DNA of 5,452 bases, from assembly GCA_037444185.1 (NCBI GenBank), contig JBBIMW010000072.1:1-5452 (forward strand), given 5' to 3'. Below, one piece after another: positions 1 to 5,029 of this stretch. A model generated the notes under the pieces. The model did not search any database. It was given only the letters and a program-made list of their open reading frames with translations, and was not told the origin of the DNA. The first letter of the stretch is position 1, and every line of letters starts with the position of its first letter. The DNA is from JAILZP01 sp037444185. GTDB taxonomy: Bacteria; Bacillota; Desulfotomaculia; Desulfotomaculales; Desulfocucumaceae. Made by a program: the position numbers and the translations under genes.

Positions 1-175
1 TATTTAATATGCGAATTTCATGCCGTTTTTGACTGGTGCAAAATGAGGACTGACAGTTGGGCTAGTGAGGCACTCCCAGAGGAAACGGGGAGCCAACTGA
101 TAGGTCTTACCTAAAGTTGTTATGCCAGGGCCTACTCTACTTACATAAAAATCCCGGATGCACGGCAAAATGTTT
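1..175. other. Intergenic / flanking segment with no supported gene
   Basis: This stretch lies beyond the stop codon of the sfsA gene and reaches the left window edge. Its GC content is about 45% by hand count, clearly below that of the genes to its right. All reading frames are broken by stops or give only very short peptides. It contains a nested inverted repeat (listed separately) and a weak terminator-like repeat next to the sfsA stop. The lower GC and the folded block could mean an untranslated RNA, the end of a decayed mobile element, or ordinary intergenic DNA; the window does not decide between these. Confidence 0.6.
46..108. repeat. Nested inverted repeat / candidate structured RNA
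   Basis: Three stems nest in register. AGGAC (46-50) faces GTCTT (104-108), with one G-U pair if read as RNA. CAGTTGG (54-60) faces CCAACTG (93-99), 7 perfect pairs. CTCCC (73-77) faces GGGAG (88-92), 5 perfect pairs. Between the outer two stems sits a small internal loop, TGA opposite ATAG. Between the inner two stems, 12 unpaired bases lie on the 5' side only and none on the 3' side, so those stems stack continuously on that side. No U-run follows on either strand, so it is not a rho-independent terminator. I do not recognise it as a known riboswitch class. It could be a small RNA, a leader of a gene outside the window, or a mobile-element end. Confidence 0.45.
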
Positions 176-179
176 TTAT
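145..179 (-). terminator. Weak candidate terminator for the sfsA operon
   Basis: ATAAAAA (145-151) and TTTTTAT (173-179) form a 7-bp inverted repeat around a loop that holds a small CCG/CGG stem (154-156 with 163-165). Read on the minus strand, the element overlaps the sfsA stop codon, and the RNA ends in a GGGAUUUUUAU run. The stem is mostly A-T, so it would be a poor intrinsic terminator. It is the only candidate near the operon end. Confidence 0.25.
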
Positions 180-898
180 AAATGCACAGCTATCTCCCGG
201 TCCAGCGCCACTTCCCCCAGGGACACCCGGCAGCGCCGGGCCATCACCTCCACCCCGGCCGAGGCCGCCCTGCACAACTCCAGGGCAAACCCCGGATCCC
301 GATCCCGGTTAGGCACAAAGCAGCATGCGTCATCCCTTTGCACCACAAAAAGGACTGCCGCCCGGAATCCCTCCCGCCGGGCGGCGGCCAATTCCTCCAT
401 GTGCCTTGCGCCCCTTTCCGACGGTGCGTCCGGGAAAAGGGCCACCCCGCCCTCCACCAGTGTCACTGATTTCACTTCCAAAAAGCAGTCTCCACCCCCG
501 GATCCCCGCAGTAAAAAATCAAACCGCCCGCGGCCGAAAGCGGCCTCGGGCCTGATCAGGCTGTATCCGGCCAGCTCCGGCAACGCCCCGGACTGCAGTA
601 CCCGGCGGACCAGCCTGTTGGGCAGGAGTGAGTCCACCGACACCAGGCGGCCGCCGCAATCGGCCAGTAATATCCTGTATTTCAAGCGGGCGCCGGGGCC
701 GGACTGGCCGGACACATATACCCGGGAGCCGGGAAAAAGCAGCTCCCCCATCCTCCCGGAGCTGGGTACGTGGGCCAAAACCATGCTTTCACCCAGCACA
801 ATCTCGCCCACAAAGCGGTTCCTCCGGGCCACAAAAACAGCTTCCCGCAACCCCCCGGGCAATTCAACCCGGCACCCGTCCCCCATGTTGCCTTTCAA
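176..898 (-). CDS. sfsA: SfsA family DNA/RNA nuclease (sugar fermentation stimulation protein A)
   Basis: This 240-aa protein has the length and whole-chain pattern of SfsA (E. coli protein about 234 aa). The N-terminal OB-like part carries the RRNRF stretch (26-30) and VPSSGRM (44-50), followed by PNRLVRRVL (93-101). The C-terminal PD-(D/E)XK-type nuclease part shows FGRGRFDFLL (121-130, Asp127), EVKSVTL (141-147, Glu141 and Lys143) and FPDAPSERG (155-163). These are the conserved acidic and lysine residues expected for metal-dependent cleavage. SfsA was first linked to maltose metabolism in E. coli and is now usually annotated as a nuclease. The start chosen is TTG, 3 bp after the sirtuin stop. 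A GGGGG run inside the last sirtuin codons lies 8 nt upstream. An ATG at codon 5 (886-884) is an alternative, with a close AAAGG. It is the last gene of the operon. The identification is firm; the cellular role is not. Confidence 0.95.
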   Translation of the reverse strand: MKGNMGDGCRVELPGGLREAVFVARRNRFVGEIVLGESMVLAHVPSSGRMGELLFPGSRVYVSGQSGPGARLKYRILLADCGGRLVSVDSLLPNRLVRRVLQSGALPELAGYSLIRPEAAFGRGRFDFLLRGSGGGDCFLEVKSVTLVEGGVALFPDAPSERGARHMEELAAARREGFRAAVLFVVQRDDACCFVPNRDRDPGFALELCRAASAGVEVMARRCRVSLGEVALDREIAVHL

Positions 899-901
899 TT
901 G

Positions 902-1711
902 TCAGACCCCCGAATTTGAAAACAGCTCACCGGCATTGTTCTGTACCGCATCCCCGGACAATTGCACCCCTCTTTCCCCCAGCACGCCGCTCAGCGCGGT
1001 GAAGGCCTCCCCCGCCATGGCCTCTATCTTCAGGATGGCCCGGCTGTCCGCCATGGTGGGCCCAATGTTGACGATGGCCAATTTCTTTGCCAGCTCCGGC
1101 AGGTAGTTCACCGGGGAAACCTCCAGGCTGGACCCCACCACCAGCAGCAGGTCGCTGTTGGACACCTCCCGGCAGCAATGATAAAAATCAGACGGCAGTG
1201 GATCCCCGAAGAACACCGCATCCGGCTTAAACACTCCGCCGCAGTTTTCATGGCGGGGAGGGATCCCGCCCTCCGCCACCATCCGCACCAGCTCGTCCCA
1301 GGTTATACTGTGCCGGCACTGAAGACAGGTGGCGGACCTGAGGTGGCCGTGCATTTCATATATTTTTTTCGATCCCGCCTTCTGGTGCAGTCCGTCCACA
1401 TTCTGGGTCACCACCGCCCATACCAGCCCCGCCTCCTCCAGTTGGGCTATCACCCTGTGGGCGGCATTGGGAACGGCGTTGTGCAGCGCCCCCAGAAGCG
1501 GCAGGCCGGCCTCGTAGAACACCTTGGGCCGGTAAATGAAGGTTTCGGCGGAAAACACGTACATGGGATCAACTTTGCTCCAAAGGCCGTCCGGGCCACG
1601 GAAATCGGGTATGCCGCTCTCGGTGGAAATCCCCGCCCCGGTCAGCACCATGGTCTTACTGCTTTCCAGCAGCAGGTCGGCCAAATCGCGCACCTTTTTG
1701 TCGAGGTCCAT
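902..1711 (-). CDS. cobB: Sir2-family NAD-dependent protein deacylase (sirtuin)
   Basis: This 269-aa single-domain bacterial sirtuin should remove acetyl or other acyl groups from lysines, using NAD+ and releasing nicotinamide and O-acyl-ADP-ribose, in the cytoplasm. The NAD site is visible in GAGISTESGIPDFRG (25-39) and TQNVDGLHQKAG (102-113). The catalytic His is H121 in MHGH. VVGSSLEVSP (191-200) and IVNIG (213-217) complete the Rossmann fold. The zinc module has C129 and C132 (CLQC), but the second pair reads H154-x-x-C157, so one Cys ligand is replaced by His. The overall style resembles the Thermotoga-type bacterial sirtuins rather than SIRT5-like CobB. A tail of about 25 residues follows the core. 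The ATG start has AAAAGGGGG 7 nt upstream. The gene starts 33 bp after the radical SAM stop and ends 3 bp before sfsA. The family call is firm; the acyl specificity is unknown. Confidence 0.96.
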   Translation of the reverse strand: MDLDKKVRDLADLLLESSKTMVLTGAGISTESGIPDFRGPDGLWSKVDPMYVFSAETFIYRPKVFYEAGLPLLGALHNAVPNAAHRVIAQLEEAGLVWAVVTQNVDGLHQKAGSKKIYEMHGHLRSATCLQCRHSITWDELVRMVAEGGIPPRHENCGGVFKPDAVFFGDPLPSDFYHCCREVSNSDLLLVVGSSLEVSPVNYLPELAKKLAIVNIGPTMADSRAILKIEAMAGEAFTALSGVLGERGVQLSGDAVQNNAGELFSNSGV

Positions 1712-1718
1712 AAACCAG

Positions 1719-1727
1719 CCCCCTTTT
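1719..1727 (-). promoter_or_regulatory. Ribosome binding site of the sirtuin gene
   Basis: On the minus strand, AAAAGGGGG lies 7 nt before the ATG at 1711. The G-run can pair with the CCUCC end of 16S rRNA using a G-U pair. The same style of G-run precedes the first and last genes of the operon, which supports it as the local Shine-Dalgarno type. Confidence 0.6.
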
Positions 1728-1744
1728 AAAATATACGGACTTTT

Positions 1745-2761
1745 TCAACAGCCCCCCAGATTGATTTTTCTCCCACAGCAGGCGCATTGATCCCCCTTGA
1801 GTCCGGCGGCGCTGATCCGGTGGCCCATCCTTTCTATAACCGTGGAGCGGCAGTCCGGACAAATGGTTCTGCCGCCGTCCAGGTCCGGGGCATTGCCTAT
1901 GTATACATAGTCCAGAAACTCCCGGGAAATTTCCCTGGCCCTGATTAAATTCTCCCCGGGAGTGGGGTCCAAATTGAATTTGTGGTTCGGAAAATACCGG
2001 GAAAAGTGCAGGGGTATATGCCTGCCCACACCCGCCAGCCACCGGGCCAGGGATTTTATCTCCTCCGGGGAGTCGTTCAGGCCGGGAACCAGCAGGGTGG
2101 TAACTTCCACGTGACACTCCCCGGCGGCCGCCTCCACCGTGCGCAGCACCGGATCCAGCCGGCCGGCGCAGGTCTCCCTGTAGAAGCGGTCGGTGAAGGC
2201 TTTGACGTCGATGTTCATTGCGTCGATGCGGGGTATCAGCCGCCTCAGCGGCTCCTCATTTACGTAGCCGTTTGTCACCAGCACGTTTTTCAGCCCCTTT
2301 TCCCCGGCCAGGGCGGCGGTATCGTACACATACTCATACCACATAAAGGGTTCCGAGTAGGTGTAGGCCAGCCCCACGCAGGGAGATCCCCCCTCCCGGG
2401 CGGCCAGGGCCGCATTCACCGCCTGCCGGGGGGCCAGGTAAACCCACCCGGGCTCACCCTGGGCTATTTCCCAGTTTTGGCAGAAACCACAGCGCAGATT
2501 GCAGCCCATGGTCCCCAGGGACAGTATGAGGGACCCGGGGTGAAAATGGTACAGAGGCTTCTTCTCGACGGGATCCATGGCGCAGGAGGTGCACTTCCCG
2601 TAGTTGGCGGCGTAAAGTCTTCCCTCCCGGTTTTCCCGCACCCGGCAGAAGCCCCGGTGTCCCGGCTTTATATTGCACAGCTTGGGGCAGACCTTGCAGA
2701 GGATGCCTCCATCGTCCGCTTTTTCATAGAAAAAAACTTCCCTGGCATATGTTTCCTTCAA
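1745..2761 (-). CDS. amrS: AmmeMemoRadiSam system radical SAM enzyme
   Basis: This 338-aa protein is the radical SAM member of the AmmeMemoRadiSam set. The cluster motif is GCNLRCGFCQNWEI (86-99), with C87, C91 and C94 as the three ligands of the SAM-binding [4Fe-4S] cluster. The family hallmark DPVEKKPLYHFHPG lies at 63-76, and YTYSEP (133-138), TNGY (163-166) and NIDVKAF (183-189) follow as barrel elements. An N-terminal module has C22, C25, C29 and C39. The C-terminus has a zinc-ribbon-like pair, CPDC (301-304) with C326 and C329. The chain contains 18 cysteines, suggesting extra metal sites. The sequence is also related to pyruvate formate-lyase-activating enzymes, which explains older annotations of this family. 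It starts at TTG, fixed by a good GGAGGG 7 nt upstream, 31 bp after the Memo-AMMECR1 fusion. Its substrate is not established. The family identification is firm. Confidence 0.95.
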   Translation of the reverse strand: MKETYAREVFFYEKADDGGILCKVCPKLCNIKPGHRGFCRVRENREGRLYAANYGKCTSCAMDPVEKKPLYHFHPGSLILSLGTMGCNLRCGFCQNWEIAQGEPGWVYLAPRQAVNAALAAREGGSPCVGLAYTYSEPFMWYEYVYDTAALAGEKGLKNVLVTNGYVNEEPLRRLIPRIDAMNIDVKAFTDRFYRETCAGRLDPVLRTVEAAAGECHVEVTTLLVPGLNDSPEEIKSLARWLAGVGRHIPLHFSRYFPNHKFNLDPTPGENLIRAREISREFLDYVYIGNAPDLDGGRTICPDCRSTVIERMGHRISAAGLKGDQCACCGRKINLGGC

Positions 2762-2768
2762 CGGTTTG

Positions 2769-2774
2769 CCCTCC
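2769..2774 (-). promoter_or_regulatory. Ribosome binding site fixing the TTG start of the radical SAM gene
   Basis: GGAGGG on the minus strand, with 7 nt to the TTG at 2761. This is the clearest Shine-Dalgarno in the operon. It lies in the 31-bp gap after the stop of the upstream gene, and it decides in favour of the TTG start. Confidence 0.75.
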
Positions 2775-2792
2775 AGTGTCCGCGATACAGGA

Positions 2793-4196
2793 TTACCTGT
2801 GCCGAATTACCTCAAACCTTTTCAGTTCCACGGGCTCACCGGGATAAATCCCGGCCTTCTGCATGGCGATGTCCAACTGTTCGTCCACCGTGTTCACACC
2901 CTCCAGGTTGGGCAGGAGCAACCCCTGCTTCCTTCCCGACCGGACGATCACCCCGTATCGCCGGGGATCCAGCTCCTCCTTCGAGGCAACGGGCTCCGGA
3001 GATTGCAGCACATCCACCGATATGTCCAATTCTTCCAGCTCGCCCTCCCTAAGCGGCTGAAACCGCTGGTCCCGGTGGCCGGCGCTGATGGCGTTCCGCG
3101 CCGTTTCCTCCACAATGTTCCGGCACTGGGGGGTAACAGTGCCGATACACCCCCTGAGCTGCCCCTTTTTTTTAAGGGAGACGAAAACCCCCGCCGGCTT
3201 TTTGAACCCATCGGGAACCCGGTCCGGGGGAATATTGAATCTCTCACCCCGGCTGTATTGCTCCAGGGCCGCCCTGGCCACCGCGGGAAGGAAACCTTCT
3301 TCTTTCCTTTTGTTATCCTGCCCGCCCCGGCGGCCTTCCACCGCATCCATGCCGAACCGCCTGTCCGGATCCTCCGCCCCCGGCCTGAAAGAAGCCACCA
3401 TGTACCCCACTCCGAAAGGCCCTTCGTAGGACAGCACATCGGCTTCCACGGACTGTCCGTCCATGGCCCCCAGCATCATAATCACCGGCCTCAGTCCGCA
3501 CTCCCCAGCCCTTTCCACCAGCAAAGGAGGAAGGCTCATAATGCCCGCCACGTCCGCCGAGCCCAGCAGCCTGACCATCTCCCGGTCAAACTCCCCGCCC
3601 AGGGGGTCGTAGCCCGCCGGGGCGTCCCCGGTAAGACGGTGGGACAGATCGCCGCTGGCAATCACAGCCACCCCTTTGCCCGACTTTTCCGCCGCCCTTT
3701 TTACGGCCATTCCAAAACTGTAAAGCTGCCCATAAGACAGAAGGCCCATGTAAACCACCACCGCCGGCAGGTCCACCCCGGCCCCGGACAAAAAATGGAG
3801 GGGCACCGTGATCCCGTGATCCAGTTCCAGATTCACCCCGTACTGCCGGGCGTCCCTTTCCCCCATCATAATCACCTCTATGCCCGCGTTCCCGGCCTGA
3901 AGATATATTTCCGCCGCCAGATCAAGGTCATTTTCCAGCTCGGAGAAAACTCCCGGCGCCCCGAAGCTTTTAAGGCTCCCCTTCAAAACAGTAGAGGCGT
4001 TTATGGCTATGACGTCGTTGAACACCGGGCCGTGGGGCGTAATCATCACCATGGTCCCGGCCCCGCTTTCCTTCAGCCTTTTGCCCAGTTCCAGCATGGC
4101 CCGCCGTGATTCTATCACCATGTCCGACTGTTTTTTCCCCACCGCCGGAACCATAACCGGCGGGTGGGGACACACACCGCAAAACACCACCGACAA
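2793..4196 (-). CDS. amrBA: AmmeMemoRadiSam fusion protein: Memo-like (AmrB) plus AMMECR1 (AmrA) domains
   Basis: This is a two-domain protein of 467 aa from the preferred TTG start. Residues 1 to about 272 form a LigB/Memo-like domain of the class III extradiol dioxygenase fold. Its CPHPP (His11), TPHGP (His55), LDHGITVPLHF (His127) and SGDLSH (Asp183, His186) match the metal-site positions. Cys233 in ECGLRP aligns with the conserved Cys of human MEMO1. A charged linker (about 273-300) leads to an AMMECR1 domain. There GVFVSLKKKGQLRGCIG ends in the family signature LRGCIG (347-352), followed by the usual PLREGELEELDISVDVL and LLLPNLEGVNTVDEQL stretches. Fusion of the two parts is known in this system. 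The reaction is not established. The open frame reaches a GTG at 4205, but the G-run Shine-Dalgarno overlaps that codon. TTG at 4196 has 8-nt spacing and gives MSVVFCGVCPHPP, the usual family N-terminus. It is the first gene of the operon. Confidence 0.93.
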   Translation of the reverse strand: MSVVFCGVCPHPPVMVPAVGKKQSDMVIESRRAMLELGKRLKESGAGTMVMITPHGPVFNDVIAINASTVLKGSLKSFGAPGVFSELENDLDLAAEIYLQAGNAGIEVIMMGERDARQYGVNLELDHGITVPLHFLSGAGVDLPAVVVYMGLLSYGQLYSFGMAVKRAAEKSGKGVAVIASGDLSHRLTGDAPAGYDPLGGEFDREMVRLLGSADVAGIMSLPPLLVERAGECGLRPVIMMLGAMDGQSVEADVLSYEGPFGVGYMVASFRPGAEDPDRRFGMDAVEGRRGGQDNKRKEEGFLPAVARAALEQYSRGERFNIPPDRVPDGFKKPAGVFVSLKKKGQLRGCIGTVTPQCRNIVEETARNAISAGHRDQRFQPLREGELEELDISVDVLQSPEPVASKEELDPRRYGVIVRSGRKQGLLLPNLEGVNTVDEQLDIAMQKAGIYPGEPVELKRFEVIRHR

Positions 4197-4204
4197 AAGG
4201 AGCA

Positions 4205-4212
4205 CCCCCTTT
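4205..4212 (-). promoter_or_regulatory. Ribosome binding site deciding the start of the Memo-AMMECR1 gene
   Basis: AAAGGGGG on the minus strand overlaps the upstream-most GTG codon (4205-4203), which makes that codon an unlikely start. From this site the TTG at 4196-4194 lies 8 nt away, a normal distance. GTG codons at 4190 and 4187 are possible but farther. Confidence 0.5.
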
Positions 4213-4246
4213 ATTTTGCAAGGAAATCACCGCATTCCGGGTTCTG

Positions 4247-4276
4247 ATTATATTCTGTCCGCCTGCAATAGATTCA
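4247..4276 (-). promoter_or_regulatory. Candidate promoter of the AmmeMemoRadiSam-sir2-sfsA operon
   Basis: A perfect TATAAT lies at 4252-4247 on the minus strand. The best -35 is weak: TGAATC at 4276-4271 with 18-bp spacing. Transcription would start near 4240, leaving a leader of about 45 nt before the TTG at 4196. The position is right for the operon, but the poor -35 means activation or another promoter farther upstream remains possible. Confidence 0.4.
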
Positions 4277-4301
4277 GTATAAAAGTTGCGGCCGCATCCA
4301 C
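4248..4301 (-). CDS. Candidate micro-ORF upstream of the AmmeMemoRadiSam operon (17 codons)
   Basis: On the minus strand a GTG at 4301 follows GGGAGG (4313-4308) at 6-nt spacing. It would encode MDAAATFILNLLQADRI, then TAA. The same frame is open farther upstream, past a perfect AAGGAGG at 4352-4346, where an ATT codon 5 nt downstream would be the only candidate start. The peptide is helix-like, hydrophobic in its middle. Against it, the TAA overlaps the TATAAT box proposed as the operon promoter, so both are unlikely to be true as drawn. It may instead be a gene remnant or chance. Confidence 0.2.
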   Translation of the reverse strand: MDAAATFILNLLQADRI

Positions 4302-4367
4302 GGTCCGCCTCCCTGATGCCTTTTTCGGGATATACGGAATTAATTCCTCCTTGATACAAAAAAAGGC

Positions 4368-4396
4368 TTTATACAACCTTGCCGAATATCGATAAT
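4368..4396 (+). promoter_or_regulatory. Candidate sigma-A-type promoter for the FliK-like/FlhB-like pair
   Basis: TTTATA (4368-4373) and GATAAT (4391-4396) are separated by exactly 17 bp, matching the vegetative consensus at 4/6 and 5/6 positions. The expected transcription start is near 4403, about 40 nt before the ATG at 4445. A flagellar sigma-factor reading was considered, because GCCGAATA lies at 4381-4388, but no matching TAAA -35 is present. Confidence 0.4.
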
Positions 4397-4444
4397 ATAA
4401 ATAGCACCCTTTAAGAAGGCTGAAGACAGGAGACGTGCCGCCCC

Positions 4445-5029
4445 ATGCAAATAAGCAGTCTGCTCCCGTTCCTGGTGGACATGCTGACCGGAACGGCAGG
4501 AAAAGGAAAGATGAATAAAGCCGCCGCGCAGGATGCTGACAAAGCGGCCCGGCCGGTATCCGGAAAAGTCCCCGGAAATGCATCTTTGGCGCAGGGTCCG
4601 CCGTCCACCGGAGGGGGATTTCAGCCAGCCCGGTGGACGGCTCACGTCCAAGCGCCGCCGGACTACCTACCGCTGCCGTTGAATACACCCCTTTTCTCAG
4701 ATTACGGATTTTTCATTGAAAATACCGGGAAAGAGGAGGCAACCGGCCGGGGGGCGGGAGCCGGCGCCGGCATACTCATACGGCTGTGCACGGAAAACAT
4801 GGGCACAATTTGGATTTCGCTGGTCCCGGGAGAAAAGTGCCTGGCCCTGACTTTTTACACCGAAAAGGATGAGTATACCGCAGCGCTGCGGGACAGCTTC
4901 CCCGCCCTGAAGGGCCAATTGCGGAAATCGGGGCATCAGTCCGTAAACATGGCCGGAGTAACCCGTCCCGGCATAAAGGGCTTACCGCACATGTCCCCCG
5001 GAGCGCGCCTGCTGGAATTGGAAGTGTGA
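4445..5029 (+). CDS. Small FliK C-terminal-like protein (YlqG-type, flagellar hook-length control related)
   Basis: This 194-aa protein pairs with an FlhB-like gene. Residues 17-65 are Gly/Ala/Pro/Lys-rich and probably disordered. Residues 75-170 form a folded part with the rhythm of the FliK C-terminal (Flg_hook) domain: an LPLPL start (75-79), beta strands GFFIENT, GILIRLCTENMGTIWISLVPGEKCLALTFYTE in outline (110-140), then a helix with EYTAALRDSFPALKGQLRKSG (143-163). In FliK this domain meets FlhB and triggers the switch in exported substrate. FliK proteins are usually 350 aa or more, so this is a short version lacking a long ruler region. No signal peptide is seen. The ATG start has AGGAG at 4428-4432, 12 nt upstream, rather far; an in-frame TGA at 4421 rules out a longer start. 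The assignment rests on pattern and neighbour, so it is moderate. Confidence 0.65.
   Translation: MQISSLLPFLVDMLTGTAGKGKMNKAAAQDADKAARPVSGKVPGNASLAQGPPSTGGGFQPARWTAHVQAPPDYLPLPLNTPLFSDYGFFIENTGKEEATGRGAGAGAGILIRLCTENMGTIWISLVPGEKCLALTFYTEKDEYTAALRDSFPALKGQLRKSGHQSVNMAGVTRPGIKGLPHMSPGARLLELEV

Larger units (their letters stand above)
4197..4444. other. Divergent intergenic region between the two transcription units
   Basis: About 250 bp separate the minus-strand operon from the plus-strand pair. It is lower in GC than the genes. It holds a TATAAT box for the minus strand (4252-4247), a candidate plus-strand promoter (4368-4396), a perfect AAGGAGG on the minus strand (4352-4346) that serves no ATG, GTG or TTG at normal distance, and a 17-codon minus-strand micro-ORF (4301-4248). 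A small CCTT-TAAG-AAGG hairpin (4408-4419) precedes the ribosome site of the plus-strand gene. No gene of normal length is supported here. Confidence 0.6.

Noticed and set aside
902..1711. Sir2 plus nuclease neighbour as an anti-phage NAD-depletion defence system.
   Set aside because: The sirtuin is a single-domain canonical deacylase with an intact catalytic His and zinc module. SfsA is a housekeeping-type nuclease, and no defence sensor, TIR, Argonaute or HerA gene is present.
1745..2761. Annotation as a pyruvate formate-lyase-activating enzyme.
   Set aside because: The cluster motif CxxxCxxC is shared, but the N-terminal cysteine module, the DPVEKKPLYHF motif, the C-terminal ribbon and the adjacent Memo-AMMECR1 gene fit the AmmeMemoRadiSam enzyme; no formate-lyase gene is nearby.
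117..4109. Long plus-strand open frames opposite the operon, including 117-1106, 962-1729, 1982-3052 and 2766-4109 (447 codons).
   Set aside because: They are antisense to well-identified genes, are rich in Pro, Arg, His and Gly, show no domain, and arise from high-GC third positions in the genes on the other strand.
4345..4385. Minus-strand hairpin GGC...GCC followed by seven Ts as a terminator.
   Set aside because: The stem is only 3-4 bp with a long loop, and there is no minus-strand gene upstream that would need terminating there.
4362..4396. Possible flagellar sigma-factor promoter for the FliK-like gene (GCCGAATA at 4381, or TCGATAAT at 4389).
   Set aside because: No TAAA -35 element lies at 14-16 bp for either version. 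The vegetative-type pair TTTATA/GATAAT with 17-bp spacing fits better.
4420..4444. GAAGACAGGAGACGTGCC resembles the 3' segment of cobalamin riboswitches.
   Set aside because: The other conserved blocks of that riboswitch are absent from the preceding 200 bp. The AGGAG within it is simply the ribosome site of the FliK-like gene.
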